Shown: positions 17,700 to 27,716, counted from the stretch's first letter. The stretch: 64,000 nucleotides of DNA from Nitrospirota bacterium (GCA_021838585.1 JAKCDE010000005.1:1-64000); one strand, 5' to 3'. The notes: a model not told the origin generated them from the letters alone. Program-made: numbers and translations.

Positions 17700-19165
17700 T
17701 CGGATCTCTCCCGCGACTGATAGGTTAATGCGACTTCCGTCCCTGAGCCGGTTTCCGGCAGGCAGCCTGTTCTGTCGAGGATTCCCGGGATCCAGATGGC
17801 CAGCGAGCCCCTGCAAAGCACTGGGAGAATGAACTTTCTGTAGGTGGTCATCGGTCGATCCTTCCATAAGGCAGAAACGGTGGGCGGGGCATTGTCATCC
17901 TCCCCAGGAAAGACCCGCTGACCCGAATCCCAGTAACGGAAAAAAAGTGATGACCCAGTATCCGTGACGGCAGGAATGGAGACGAAGGTTCTTGCGCCAG
18001 GCCGGGTCCGGTGCGGGTCCGGCACTCTCTCCACCGGTTTCCGGTCCACGATCAGAACTCCGCCGCGTGGTGGGAAAATCGTCAGGGTTGTCGAACCTTC
18101 CGGCAGAATCGAAGGGCTTAAATCGTATCGCCATTTTTCCGTTTCAGGGTACTTGTATACCAGATCCGCTCTTCCGAAGACAAGACTCAGAACCCATCCC
18201 TTGCCCAGGGGGAAATTACGGAGAGGCTTCTCCGGGTCGCTCTGTTCGAGAGAACGCAGCAGATTCCTTTCGTGCGGGATCGGCAAGCCGTGAAGGCTTT
18301 GCCGATTGAGAAGAGAACGGAGAAAAAATCCCTGGGCGGACGGGCGCATCGAGTGGTACAGAAAAAGGGAAAACCGGATGTGGCCGGGATATTCATCCTC
18401 GCAGAGAAGAGGTGGGGAAATCGTGGGAAGGGATGTTTCCCGCTCCATGAGCGAGGCCAGATGGCCGAGGTGGCGTGTGCCCTCCGGGGGAAAAAACCGG
18501 TCGATCTCTTTCCGAAGCGTCAGGCGTATCCGGTTTCTGAGATGTTTTGGATCCGTGTTTGCCGGATCCTCCCGGTAGGGTATCCCGGCCCCTTCCAGTG
18601 CCAGCCGTATTTCCTGACGGTCGAACGCAAGCAGGGGACGGAAGATTCTCCCGCGGCTTTCCGGTGCGATTCCGATCAGGGATCTCGGTCCGCCCCCCCT
18701 GAAAAGGTTGGCGAGGATCGTTTCGATCCGGTCGTCCAGCTGATGTCCGAGAAAGAGGGCCGCATGAGGATGGGCCAAGAGAAATCCATCGAAAAATGCG
18801 TGCCGCTCCTGACGCAAGACTGTTTCGGAGAGTTCCGGGCGGGAGAGGTCGGATGAGGAGGACTCTCCGGAGTGGAAGCGAAATCCCATCCTTTCAGCCA
18901 GGCTTCTTACGAAAGAGAGATCCTCCGCGTTCCTGTCCCGGTCGGTGTGATGGTTGAAGTGAAGGAGGGTGGTTCTGACTGACTGCGGGGCGAGCCGGCT
19001 CAGAATCTGGCAAAGAAGGACCGAGTCTCCTCCTCCGGATACGGCCACGGCCCATTCCGTGAAGCGGGGAGGGGAGTCGTTCCCGGTCAGAAGGCTGTGG
19101 CGTAAAAGAAAGTCCCGGATTCCTGTCTCAAAGGGGGCGAGGGGATCCGGTGAAAGGTTGATCAT
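17672..19165 (-). CDS. tilS: tRNA(Ile)-lysidine synthase TilS
   Basis: Modifies C34 of the tRNA-Ile with anticodon CAU to lysidine, so it reads AUA. The 497-residue protein has the N-type ATP pyrophosphatase loop AVSGGGDSVLL near residue 42 and the second family motif LGHQLDDRIETILANLFRGGG. The C-terminal half is long and divergent. I start at ATG 19165 with AGGA 9 bases upstream. It overlaps ribF upstream by 38 bases. Confidence 0.92.
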   Translation of the reverse strand: MINLSPDPLAPFETGIRDFLLRHSLLTGNDSPPRFTEWAVAVSGGGDSVLLCQILSRLAPQSVRTTLLHFNHHTDRDRNAEDLSFVRSLAERMGFRFHSGESSSSDLSRPELSETVLRQERHAFFDGFLLAHPHAALFLGHQLDDRIETILANLFRGGGPRSLIGIAPESRGRIFRPLLAFDRQEIRLALEGAGIPYREDPANTDPKHLRNRIRLTLRKEIDRFFPPEGTRHLGHLASLMERETSLPTISPPLLCEDEYPGHIRFSLFLYHSMRPSAQGFFLRSLLNRQSLHGLPIPHERNLLRSLEQSDPEKPLRNFPLGKGWVLSLVFGRADLVYKYPETEKWRYDLSPSILPEGSTTLTIFPPRGGVLIVDRKPVERVPDPHRTRPGARTFVSIPAVTDTGSSLFFRYWDSGQRVFPGEDDNAPPTVSALWKDRPMTTYRKFILPVLCRGSLAIWIPGILDRTGCLPETGSGTEVALTYQSRERSEWKKFLEDP

Positions 19166-20093
19166 GGAGAAGCTTCCTCGCTTTATCGACATCCGCCGCG
19201 ATCTGGAGCTTGAGAGCCTCGACGCTGGCGAAGGATCGCTCTCCCCGGATTCTGTTAAAGAAGAGCACTGTATGCCACTCGCCGTAACAGTTTTTGTCGA
19301 AATTGAAGAGATGGGTTTCGACCACGGGGCGGTGGGTCCCGAAAGTGGGTTTTGTTCCTATGTAGGTGGCCCCGTCGAGAAATCGTCCTCCAATCAGGGT
19401 CCGTGTGGCATATACGCCAGGGGGTGGGATGAGGCGGTGGTCTGGGGGAATCAGGTTCAGTGTGGGGAATCCGAGATCACGACCCCTTTTTTCGCCCTCG
19501 GAAACGGGACCCGACACCTCGATGGGGCGGGTCAGAAGCCGGTTGGCCTCTGCGATCTCTCCGTGGTCGATGGCTTTGCGGATTCGGGAGCTAGAGACCC
19601 GTCCTCCCATGTCCGCATAAGGGGGAACGGCGGAGACGGTCACTCCGAGCGGGGAAAGAATCCGGGACAGGTCGTCGATGGAGCCCGTACGGCCGTGGCC
19701 GAACCGGAATCCCTCTCCGACGATGAGGAGAACGGGATGAAAAAGGTCCCAGAGTATGGAAAGGGCGAATTCTTCGGGGGAGAGCATCTGGATGGACTTG
19801 TCGAAGGTCAGGATGGCCAGGATGTCCAGTCCGAGATCAGCCAGGACTTTTTCTTTTTGTTCCGGAGACATGATCATGCGGAAAGGGGATTCCGGCGACA
19901 GGAAAAAGAGTGGATGGGGATCAAAGGTCAAAAGGAGGGCCGGAACATGTCTTGTTCGGGCGTTATCCATTAGCTGTTTCAGGAGAAACTGGTGACCTGC
20001 ATGAACGCCGTCAAAGTTTCCGATGGTGATGGCGTGGGGACCCGGTGGAATGAGATTGCGCAGGGATTCCCGTGTTCCCCTGAAAGTTTTCAT
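19128..20093 (-). CDS. ribF: Bifunctional riboflavin kinase / FAD synthetase
   Basis: Makes FMN from riboflavin and FAD from FMN. The 321-residue chain has the N-terminal FAD synthetase motif TIGNFDGVHAGHQFLL, then VVGEGFRFGHGRTG (seen here as IVGEGFRFGHGRTG) and SSSRIR. The C-terminal flavokinase domain shows GFPTLNL and GVYATRT. Its start overlaps the hemB stop (ATGA). Confidence 0.95.
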   Translation of the reverse strand: MKTFRGTRESLRNLIPPGPHAITIGNFDGVHAGHQFLLKQLMDNARTRHVPALLLTFDPHPLFFLSPESPFRMIMSPEQKEKVLADLGLDILAILTFDKSIQMLSPEEFALSILWDLFHPVLLIVGEGFRFGHGRTGSIDDLSRILSPLGVTVSAVPPYADMGGRVSSSRIRKAIDHGEIAEANRLLTRPIEVSGPVSEGEKRGRDLGFPTLNLIPPDHRLIPPPGVYATRTLIGGRFLDGATYIGTKPTFGTHRPVVETHLFNFDKNCYGEWHTVLFFNRIRGERSFASVEALKLQIAADVDKARKLLHDQPFTGSPRPL

Positions 20094-21070
20094 GGCCGGC
20101 GTTGAAGGAGCTTGGCAGCCGGAACGGCGAAATAGGTGACGATCATCTGGGCCCCCGCCCGGCGGATGGCCGTGAGCGATTCGATCATCACCCTGTCCTG
20201 GTCGATCCAGCCATTCTGTCCCGCCGCGCAGATCATGGCGTATTCCCCGCTCACCTGGTAGGCGGCGATCGGCAGGTCCGAGGATCCTGCCACCCTGGCA
20301 ATGATGTCAAGGTAGGCCAAGGCCGGCTTGACCATCAGGATGTCGGCTCCTTCCTCTGCATCGAGACGGGCTTCCCTGAGGGCATCCTTGATGCCCCGGT
20401 AATCCATCTGGTAAGAGGCGCGGTCTCCGAACTGTGGACCCGACATCATGGCATCCCGGAAGGGGCCATAAAGTCCGGATGCGTACTTCACGGCGTAGGA
20501 CAGAATGAGGGTATCGGAAAAGGCATTCCGGTCGAGCGTTGTACGAATGGCGAGAACCCTTCCGTCCATCATGTCCGAGGGGGCGACGATGTCGGCCCCC
20601 GCCTGGGCATGGAGAAGAGCCATGGCTGAAAGAACGTCAAGGGTGGGGTCGTTCTCGATCCTTTCTCCGCAGACGAGGCCGCAGTGTCCATGCGTCGTGT
20701 ATTCGTCGATGCATATATCCGTCATGACGACAAAGTCGGGATAAGTTGCGCGGATGAGTCCGATGGCCTGCGGCACCGGTCCGTCCGGATTCAGGGCCTC
20801 CGATCCGTTTTCGTCCTTTCTTTCGGGAATTCCGAAAAGAAGGACGGACCGGATCCCCGCCGTCCAGGCCTCCTCAAGGGCTTCGGGAAGTCTGTCCAGG
20901 GAATAACGGTAGACTCCCGGCATCGATGAAATCGGCTCCTTGCGGTTGTGGCCGAAGGTCACGAAGAGAGGAAGAATCATGTGCTCGGGAGAGAGATCCA
21001 CTTCGCGCACAAGATTTCTGATGGTGGCCGAATTTCTGAGTCGCCTCGGACGTTCTAGGGGATGGCTCAC
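20090..21070 (-). CDS. hemB: Delta-aminolevulinic acid dehydratase (porphobilinogen synthase)
   Basis: Condenses two 5-aminolevulinate molecules to porphobilinogen. The 326-residue chain has the metal-site region MTDICIDEYTTHGHCG, the Schiff-base lysine segment VKPALAYLD and the active-site FSDTLILSYAVKYASGLYGPFRDA. It overlaps the upstream uroporphyrinogen gene and the downstream ribF by four bases each, so translation is coupled along the heme operon. Confidence 0.95.
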   Translation of the reverse strand: MSHPLERPRRLRNSATIRNLVREVDLSPEHMILPLFVTFGHNRKEPISSMPGVYRYSLDRLPEALEEAWTAGIRSVLLFGIPERKDENGSEALNPDGPVPQAIGLIRATYPDFVVMTDICIDEYTTHGHCGLVCGERIENDPTLDVLSAMALLHAQAGADIVAPSDMMDGRVLAIRTTLDRNAFSDTLILSYAVKYASGLYGPFRDAMMSGPQFGDRASYQMDYRGIKDALREARLDAEEGADILMVKPALAYLDIIARVAGSSDLPIAAYQVSGEYAMICAAGQNGWIDQDRVMIESLTAIRRAGAQMIVTYFAVPAAKLLQRRP

Positions 21071-22713
21071 GTGGTTACGCGCTCCTCGGAATCAAAGGGA
21101 TTATTCCCGTGGGAGGGGGACTCCCCCTTGGGGTTCTCTGCGATGCCAGAATTATTCCCTATCGGGGAAAGGAAATCCAGTGCGGATTCAATGATGCCCT
21201 TTGCCGTCGGGGTCTTGGACTCGATGATCCGTTGGACGTGGGCTTCCGAGAGGGCGCCTGCGGTTGTGGGTCCGATTGCGAGTGCGGGAATGGTGAGAAT
21301 TTTCGAATGATGGTCCGGAAAAAGTTTCAGAAGCCCCTGGACAGCCGAAGGACTGTAATGAATGACGAGATCGATGGCTCCCTGGTTCAGAAGGGACTCC
21401 AGTCTCTCTCTTTTGTAATCGGGAAGGGATGGAAGGTGATTTGCGTAAATCCCGATCGTCTCCACGGAGAATCCGAGTTTCCGGAGTCCTTCCGGTATCA
21501 GCCCGGTCCCCTTGTCTCCCCGGATGATGAGCACGCTTTCGTTGTGAGGCTCCGGAAAAGAGGCGAAGGTGTCGATGACCCCCTGGCCATGGGAGCTTTC
21601 CGGAGTGGAGTCCGGAAAAAGTCCGGCCATTTCGAGGGCCTCGGTGGTGGCCGGTCCCATGGAAAAGAACCGGATGCCCGCAAGCGAACGGAGGTCAATT
21701 TTTTTTTCGCAGAGTTTTCGGAGAAAGTGCCGCACCCCGTTCGGGCTCAAAAAAACAAGCCAGGAAAACCCGGCCAGGCCGAGAAGCGACGATTCGGCAT
21801 TTGCGGTTGACTCCGGAACCACGGAAATGGTCGGACAGGATATAACCGTCGCCCCCAATCCTTCAAGTATGGCCATAAGCTCGGTCGAGCTTTCCCGTTC
21901 CCGGGTCAGGAGAATTCTCTTTCCGAAAAGGGGAAGGCGTTGAATCCATGCGATCTCGGGACGGAGCGCGACCACTCCGCCGATCAGAAGAGTCACTGGC
22001 GGTGTCAGGGGGGTTCGGTCGAGAAATCTGGACAGGTCTCCCAGGGTAGTCTCGAAGGATTGCTGATCCGGGGTCGTTCCCCATCGGACCAAAAGAACGG
22101 GAGTTGTTTCTGAAAGTCCTGCCTGAAGAAGTCTTTTCGCAAGCTGCTTCATGAAAAGGACTCCCATCAGAACCACAATCGTCTGATTGGGGCTTGTAAG
22201 AGCCGCGACATCCTGGACGGTCCATTTTTCGGGGTTGTCGTGAGCCGTCAGAATGATGAGTCTCGAGTTGTGATCCCTGTGGGTGACCGGCACACCGGCG
22301 TAAGCTGGAACAGCAATGGTGGAGGAGATCCCGGGGACAACCGAGAAGGGAATGCCGGCATTTTTGAGCGCCTGTGCCTCCTCTCCTCCCCGTCCGAAGA
22401 CAAAGGGATCACCCCCCTTGAGACGAACCACCGTTTTTCCCTTGCGGGCATGGTCGATCATGATGGCTTCAATTTCCGACTGGGACATCCGGGGATGATT
22501 CCGGATCTTTCCCACATCGATCCTCAATGCGTGCGGGGGGGCGAGGTCGAGAAGCTCGAGGGAAACGAGATGGTCGTAAAGAACCACGTCCGCAGTTCCG
22601 AGGAGATGGGCCCCTTTTCTAGAAATCAGACCCGGATCTCCCGGGCCGGCCCCGACAAGATGGACGCGTGGGAGAATCATTCCAAACTGTTTATTCAGTG
22701 TATCCCGGGACAA
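21067..22713 (-). CDS. Uroporphyrinogen-III C-methyltransferase / uroporphyrinogen-III synthase fusion
   Basis: A two-domain 548-residue protein. The N-terminal half is CobA/SUMT type (VHLVGAGPGDPGLISRKG, VVRLKGGDPFVFGRGGEE), which makes precorrin-2 for siroheme or cobalamin. The C-terminal half is a HemD-type synthase (GKRILLTRERESSTELM, then PNGVRHFL and IGPTTAGALSEA). The fusion places branch-point enzymes on one chain. The first frame start is TTG 22713; ATG 22680, just before the conserved domain, is an alternative with a poor binding site. It lies between hemC and hemB. Confidence 0.9.
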   Translation of the reverse strand: MSRDTLNKQFGMILPRVHLVGAGPGDPGLISRKGAHLLGTADVVLYDHLVSLELLDLAPPHALRIDVGKIRNHPRMSQSEIEAIMIDHARKGKTVVRLKGGDPFVFGRGGEEAQALKNAGIPFSVVPGISSTIAVPAYAGVPVTHRDHNSRLIILTAHDNPEKWTVQDVAALTSPNQTIVVLMGVLFMKQLAKRLLQAGLSETTPVLLVRWGTTPDQQSFETTLGDLSRFLDRTPLTPPVTLLIGGVVALRPEIAWIQRLPLFGKRILLTRERESSTELMAILEGLGATVISCPTISVVPESTANAESSLLGLAGFSWLVFLSPNGVRHFLRKLCEKKIDLRSLAGIRFFSMGPATTEALEMAGLFPDSTPESSHGQGVIDTFASFPEPHNESVLIIRGDKGTGLIPEGLRKLGFSVETIGIYANHLPSLPDYKRERLESLLNQGAIDLVIHYSPSAVQGLLKLFPDHHSKILTIPALAIGPTTAGALSEAHVQRIIESKTPTAKGIIESALDFLSPIGNNSGIAENPKGESPSHGNNPFDSEERVTT

Positions 22714-22835
22714 GGTGTGCGAACTCCTCGCAAATTCAGGCCATGGGGCGTGAAAAAGTCATCTGACGTCACTATTTCCATTATGCGGGAGGAATTTCAG
22801 GTCTTCAAGAGAGAAAATTTGTCAGCAAGAGGACC

Positions 22836-23783
22836 TCAGTGAGGAATGACGGCATCCAGCAAGGCCTTGCCGCCGCGGTCGAGAAGCCTCTTTCCTGCTT
22901 CCTTCCCCAGATTTTCTGCGTGGATGGCCTCGCCAGTGATGGATTCTTCAAGTAGGGTGGTTCCTTCGGGGTCGAGGACTCTGGCAACGATTTCGATCAG
23001 TCCATCCGGGAGGAGGCGGCCATGTGCGGCCAGAGGAAGCTGGCAACCGCCATTGAGGGCCGCAAGGACGCCTCTTTCCGCCTGGACGCAGAGAGTCGTC
23101 TCCCGATCCGCGATCCGTGCAAGAATGTTTCCGATCCGCCGGTCTTTCTCCCGATATTCCAGCCCCAGAGCTCCTTGCCCCACGGCCGGCAGGGAAAGTC
23201 CGGTCGGAAGAAACTGCCGGATTCTGTCGGTATAGCCCAGTCTGATCAATCCCGCCGCGGCGAGAATGATGGCATCGACCTGTCCTTCTTCCATCTTCCT
23301 GAGGCGCGTTCCGACATTTCCCCGGAGAGACACGAACTCGAGGTCAGAGCGAAAGTGTCGCAGTTGCGCGATGCGTCGCAGCGACGAGGTCCCGATGCGG
23401 GATCCTGGAGGAAGGGATTCCAGGGAGGGATGAAGGACGGAAACGAATGCGTCCCTTGGATCTTCCCGGGAGAGGATGGCTCCAAGAATGAGCCCCTCCG
23501 GCAGAAAAGCGGGAACATCCTTCATGCTGTGAACGGCCAGATCGATGGAGCCTTCAAGAAGGGCATCCTCGATCTCTTTCACGAAAAGTCCCTTTCCTCC
23601 GACCTGGGAAAGTGGGACCGAGAGAATCATGTCTCCGGTAGTCTTTATGATCTTGAGCTCGCTCGGCATTTCAGCGCTTTTCTCGATCAGCTGAGCCACA
23701 TGGCGCGCCTGCCAGAGGGCCAGTTCGGAGCCCCGGGTGCCGATTCGAATGGGAGAGGGATTCACTTCAAATTCTTTTAGCAA
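22836..23783 (-). CDS. hemC: Hydroxymethylbilane synthase (porphobilinogen deaminase)
   Basis: Links four porphobilinogens to hydroxymethylbilane. The 315-residue chain has the opening IRIGTRGSELALWQARHVA, the SMKDVP motif and the cofactor-binding cysteine in NGGCQLPLAAHG. The start is TTG 23783, seven bases into the end of hemA, with only a weak binding site; GTG 23765 is an alternative. Confidence 0.95.
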   Translation of the reverse strand: MLKEFEVNPSPIRIGTRGSELALWQARHVAQLIEKSAEMPSELKIIKTTGDMILSVPLSQVGGKGLFVKEIEDALLEGSIDLAVHSMKDVPAFLPEGLILGAILSREDPRDAFVSVLHPSLESLPPGSRIGTSSLRRIAQLRHFRSDLEFVSLRGNVGTRLRKMEEGQVDAIILAAAGLIRLGYTDRIRQFLPTGLSLPAVGQGALGLEYREKDRRIGNILARIADRETTLCVQAERGVLAALNGGCQLPLAAHGRLLPDGLIEIVARVLDPEGTTLLEESITGEAIHAENLGKEAGKRLLDRGGKALLDAVIPH

Positions 23784-25156
23784 GATTGTTCGCCGGGGAT
23801 CGGGAAGCTCGATTGCGGGGACTCAAGAACGGAGGACTGTTTTTCTGCTGAAGAGGACTCGTCTCTTTGAAGGGGAGCTTCCTGTGATGGAAGTTCCGGC
23901 GAAAGTCCGTAGCAGCGCGAAATCCATTCCCAGGCTTCTTCCAGATTCGAGGAATTTCTCAAGGTCTGGTAGGTCGGATGCAGCATCTTGTTGACGAGAG
24001 ATTGGGCCAGAATGACAACCTGTTTTCTGGTTTCTTCGGGAAGAACGTCGAGTGTTCTTGAAAAGCGCTCGAGTTCTGATTGCTGGAGTTTTTCGGTATG
24101 GCGTCGGAGGGCCTGGATGAGGGGGACCGCCGAGCGATCAGAACGCCATTTCTGGAATTGGGCAAGTTCCTGACGCACTATTTCGCGGGCGGCGTATGTT
24201 TCCATCTCCCGCTCCCTCTGATTCGACTCCACCACCGATTTCAGATCATCGATGTTGTAGAGGAAGGTGTTGGCGAGCCGGGATATGTCAGGGTCTATGT
24301 TGCGGGGAACGGCGATGTCGATAAGGAAGAGCGGGCGGTAGCCCCGGCGTTCCATCGCCTTTTCCATGACGGAAACAGTGAGGAGATAGGTGTCCGCACC
24401 CGTCGAACAGACCACCATGTCTGCATCGGCCATAGCTTCCTCGAGCGTATCCATGGAGGCGTATGCGGCCTCGTATTCCGCGGCGAGAACCTTTCCTTTT
24501 TCGGGATCCCTTGTCATGACGGTCAAGGAGCGGACACCCATTTTTTTCATATGCCGGGCGGTCAGTTGAGCCATTTCTCCTCCTCCCAGGAGAAGAACGG
24601 ATTTGTTTGACATGTCCTGGAAAATTTTTCGCGCCAGCTGGCAGGCGGCATAGCTGATCGAAACAGGAAGGTGGCTGATCGCCGTTTCGGAGCGGACCCG
24701 CTTCGCCGTGCTGACAGCCCGCTGGAAGATCTGGCTCAGATAGGGACCGATGGTGTTTTCCTGCCGGCAGATTTCAAACGCTTCCTTGACCTGTCCCGTG
24801 ATCTGCGGTTCTCCGACAACCATGGAGTCGAGGCTCGCGGTCACTTCAAACAGGTGCTCGACGGCTTCGCTGTCCGTTTTGTAGTAGAGATGGGGTCTCA
24901 GGGGGATCGACGCGAGGGCTGGATGGGTTTTCGAAAGAAAGCGGGTGAAGAATTCCGGGTCCGGATGAATGTTTGAGGTAATCGTCAGAATCTCGACGCG
25001 ATTGCATGTGGACAGGAGCAGGCATTCGAGAACGTTTTCTTCCTGGGCCAGAAGTCGGACTGCCGGAGACAGATGCTCTTTCGGATAGGCGATTCTTTCT
25101 CTGACATCGACCGGAGCCGTCTTGTGGTTGACCCCTGCGAGGGTAATCTTGATCAC
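23777..25156 (-). CDS. hemA: Glutamyl-tRNA reductase
   Basis: First committed step of tetrapyrrole synthesis by the C5 pathway. The 459-residue chain has the catalytic cysteine in LLSTCNRVEIL near residue 50, the GGGEMAQL NADPH-binding region and the C-terminal dimerisation helix. GTG 25156 follows GGAGGTGGC by 4-7 bases and gives the normal N-terminus VIKITLAGVNHKTAP; the frame extends to 25201 without family similarity. The C-terminal tail is extended and Ser/Gln-rich. Confidence 0.95.
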   Translation of the reverse strand: MIKITLAGVNHKTAPVDVRERIAYPKEHLSPAVRLLAQEENVLECLLLSTCNRVEILTITSNIHPDPEFFTRFLSKTHPALASIPLRPHLYYKTDSEAVEHLFEVTASLDSMVVGEPQITGQVKEAFEICRQENTIGPYLSQIFQRAVSTAKRVRSETAISHLPVSISYAACQLARKIFQDMSNKSVLLLGGGEMAQLTARHMKKMGVRSLTVMTRDPEKGKVLAAEYEAAYASMDTLEEAMADADMVVCSTGADTYLLTVSVMEKAMERRGYRPLFLIDIAVPRNIDPDISRLANTFLYNIDDLKSVVESNQREREMETYAAREIVRQELAQFQKWRSDRSAVPLIQALRRHTEKLQQSELERFSRTLDVLPEETRKQVVILAQSLVNKMLHPTYQTLRNSSNLEEAWEWISRCYGLSPELPSQEAPLQRDESSSAEKQSSVLESPQSSFPIPGEQSC

Positions 25157-25215
25157 TATGCCACCTCCGCAGTCACCCGGTTCTCCTCCCGAGACGGACA
25201 AAGATCGTCTACAGT

Positions 25216-26064
25216 CTACAGTATGAAGTGCGAACCCTTAGAAAATAAGGCCAGCGCGACTATCGTCGCCGCGAATATCAGAAATCCCGAAATGGAGAGG
25301 TACGCGGCCTGCTTTCCCCGAAAACGCCGGCTCCACCGGAGCAGGACCGTTGCCGCATAGGCGATCCAGACCAAAAAAGCCCCAAGAAAAGCGAGTCTTC
25401 CTTGCGAGGCATGCGGAATGGTCGTACCAAATTTTTCCCATGACCAGATCATGGCAAAAATCAGCCCGGTGGTCAAGAAAACAAAACCGAGCCCACTGAA
25501 ATTGGTGTTCAATTGGTCGAGGGTCTCAAGGGACGGAATCCGGCTGAAAAATCGGTTGAAGATCTTTCGCCGCAGAAAAAAATCCAGAAGGAGATAAAGG
25601 AGTGCGACGATGAAGGATAGGGCGGCGGAGGCGAGCCCCAGGTCGATCAGGATGGTGTGAAGGGACAGAAGAAAGCCGATGGGAGCCGTTGCGGCAAAGA
25701 GAGGCGAGTGGACTGAGATCCCTATGACCATGAGCGTGGAAAGAAATGCGATGGCAAAAATGAAGAGGCCCAGGATTCTGGCCTTCTTCTGGTGTTCCAG
25801 ATAAAGGAATGCGAGGACGAGGGACCATGAAAAAAAAGAAAGGGCTTCCCGCAGCGAGAGAAGTGCGACATGGCCCTGAAACCCGAATCTGATGAAAATA
25901 GCAAGCGACTGGAAGAGGACCCCTCCGACCCCCGCGGTGACCGGTGCCCATGGAACACGGGTGGGGCGTGGGAGAAGAACCTCGAGAAGGTAGAGGACAA
26001 AGGCTCCCAGATAGAATCCGCTGGCCATTTCCAGCAGAAGAAGTTCGAGGGGGGATATCTTCAT
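25216..26064 (-). CDS. hemX: HemX/CcsA-like cytochrome c assembly membrane protein
   Basis: A 282-residue protein with eight or so hydrophobic spans, in the CcsA/HemX family (cytochrome c biogenesis, or HemX that tunes HemA levels). The late WSWEKFG segment lies where CcsA has its tryptophan-rich heme motif but is reduced. The location immediately upstream of hemA matches the hemA-hemX pairing of other bacteria. I start at ATG 26064, with GGAA 8 bases upstream, because the 50 residues before it are polar. Which of the two roles it has is undecided. Confidence 0.75.
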   Translation of the reverse strand: MKISPLELLLLEMASGFYLGAFVLYLLEVLLPRPTRVPWAPVTAGVGGVLFQSLAIFIRFGFQGHVALLSLREALSFFSWSLVLAFLYLEHQKKARILGLFIFAIAFLSTLMVIGISVHSPLFAATAPIGFLLSLHTILIDLGLASAALSFIVALLYLLLDFFLRRKIFNRFFSRIPSLETLDQLNTNFSGLGFVFLTTGLIFAMIWSWEKFGTTIPHASQGRLAFLGAFLVWIAYAATVLLRWSRRFRGKQAAYLSISGFLIFAATIVALALFSKGSHFIL

Positions 26065-26309
26065 CTGAATTCGTTCCGGACGGAACGGGGCTGGATCCCG
26101 GTTCCCTTCTCCGGTTTCCCTGTTTCGGAGGTTGTCTTTCGGAATTGTGGAAGCATGAAGGCCGATCGTTCTGATATGATTAACTAAAGTCTTGTGCCAC
26201 ATTCTCGATAACATTGTTCATTCTATCACAGTGGCAGGGTTCGGGCCAAAAAGTCCCGATGTCCAGCCTTCCTTGTTCGAAACCTCCCCCTTAATCACTG
26301 GAGGATCTT

Positions 26310-27716
26310 TTGTTCCGGAATTTTTTTTATACTCTCAAGGCTCTGGGGCTTTTTGACCGGACATTCAGAATCTCCCCCTCCCCTGTTTTACTGCCCGGAA
26401 TCGATCCCCAGTTTCTTGACCGCCTCGGCAACTCCCTGCTCTCTTTTTACCGGGCCCTGGATAAAATTTATCGGGAAGCTCCCCCCGGACTGGATTTCGT
26501 GAGGCACACGCTCGACAGGGGAAAGCCTGCAGAGCTTCTTTCGTTAGGCCTTTCCAAACGCTTCCGGCAGGACCTGCCCTGCGTTATCAGGCCCGATCTG
26601 CTTCTCACGCCGGACGGACCTGTGCTCACCGAAATGGATTCGGTTCCTGGAGGCCCTGGCCTGTTGCTGGCACTTTCAAGGATCTACCGGGACCTCGGGC
26701 AGGGGGAGATAATCGGGGGCCCCGAGGGAATTCTCGATGGATTTGCGGCCATGATCCGGGCCCAGGAGCCGGATCCCTGCCTGGGGATTGTCGTCTCGGA
26801 AGAGTCGGAAGAATACAGGGGAGAAATGCGTCTTCTGGCCAGTGGGCTTTCGAAAGCCCATTTCCCCTCGGTCTGTGTCCATCCCCGCGAGCTCCATTTT
26901 GACGAGGAAGGTCTATTCATCCATTCAAAGACCGGACCGATGAGGCTGAATATCCTTTATCGTTTCTTTGAGCTTTTCGATCTTCCCCACATACCCAAGG
27001 CGGAAATGATGCTTTATTTTGCCAAAGGTGGAAAGGTCAAGATCACCCCGCCTCTCAAGCCATGGCTGGAGGAAAAGGCCGGGATGGCCCTGTGGCACCA
27101 CCCGTCCCTCCGCCCGCTCTGGTCCCGTGAAATGCCTTCCGAATCCGTCGACCTTCTGGACCATCTCATTCCGCAGACATGGATTCTTGATCCCTCTCCG
27201 ATTCCATTTTCCGCTGCATTGTCCCCCCCGGTTCCGGTCGGAGACCGTTTTCTGAGAGACTTTTCAGGGCTTTTCGGGTTGACTCAGAAAGAGCGTCGAT
27301 TCATTATTAAGCCATCCGGTTTCTCTCCTCTCGCCTGGGGAAGCCGGGGGGTCGTCGTTGGACACGATCTTCCGGAAGAGTCCTGGCGTCAGGCGCTGCA
27401 GAACGCCTTCACTTCTTTTGACACGGGGCCTTACGTTCTGCAGCCCTTTCGGTCGACGAGCGTCCTTTCCCTTTCGGGGTTCGACTTCCAGTCGTATCAA
27501 ACCCGGGAGGAGGGGTATCGTGTGCGCGTTTGTCCCTATTTTTTTGTCGCGGGGAACAGGGTCATTAACGGCGGAGTGCTTGCAACCGCCTGTCCCAAAG
27601 ATAAAAAACTGATTCACGGAATGGTCGACTCTATCCTGTCACCTGTCAGGTCCGGCATGGATCTCTCAAGCTCCGGGCATGATGGGTTCGTCAGGCCACA
27701 TACTGGTTCAATGTGA
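26310..27716 (+). CDS. ATP-grasp-like protein of unknown function
   Basis: A 468-residue soluble protein that I cannot name. The pattern LTEMDSVPGGPGLLLALSRIY in the N-terminal third and the late FIIKPSGFSPLAWGSRGVVVG resemble circularly permuted ATP-grasp ligases, such as glutathionylspermidine-synthase-like proteins, which join a carboxylate to an amine. It starts with TTG, well supported by GGAGG five bases upstream, and overlaps the next gene's reading frame. Co-transcription with a lysine 2,3-aminomutase-like enzyme suggests that the amine could be a beta-amino acid. That is inference only. Confidence 0.6.
   Translation: MFRNFFYTLKALGLFDRTFRISPSPVLLPGIDPQFLDRLGNSLLSFYRALDKIYREAPPGLDFVRHTLDRGKPAELLSLGLSKRFRQDLPCVIRPDLLLTPDGPVLTEMDSVPGGPGLLLALSRIYRDLGQGEIIGGPEGILDGFAAMIRAQEPDPCLGIVVSEESEEYRGEMRLLASGLSKAHFPSVCVHPRELHFDEEGLFIHSKTGPMRLNILYRFFELFDLPHIPKAEMMLYFAKGGKVKITPPLKPWLEEKAGMALWHHPSLRPLWSREMPSESVDLLDHLIPQTWILDPSPIPFSAALSPPVPVGDRFLRDFSGLFGLTQKERRFIIKPSGFSPLAWGSRGVVVGHDLPEESWRQALQNAFTSFDTGPYVLQPFRSTSVLSLSGFDFQSYQTREEGYRVRVCPYFFVAGNRVINGGVLATACPKDKKLIHGMVDSILSPVRSGMDLSSSGHDGFVRPHTGSM

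Noticed and set aside
26170..26215. A TGGCAC element upstream of the hem run as a possible sigma-54 promoter
   Set aside because: The GG and GC dinucleotides are not at the required spacing; it may only be a weak sigma-70 box.
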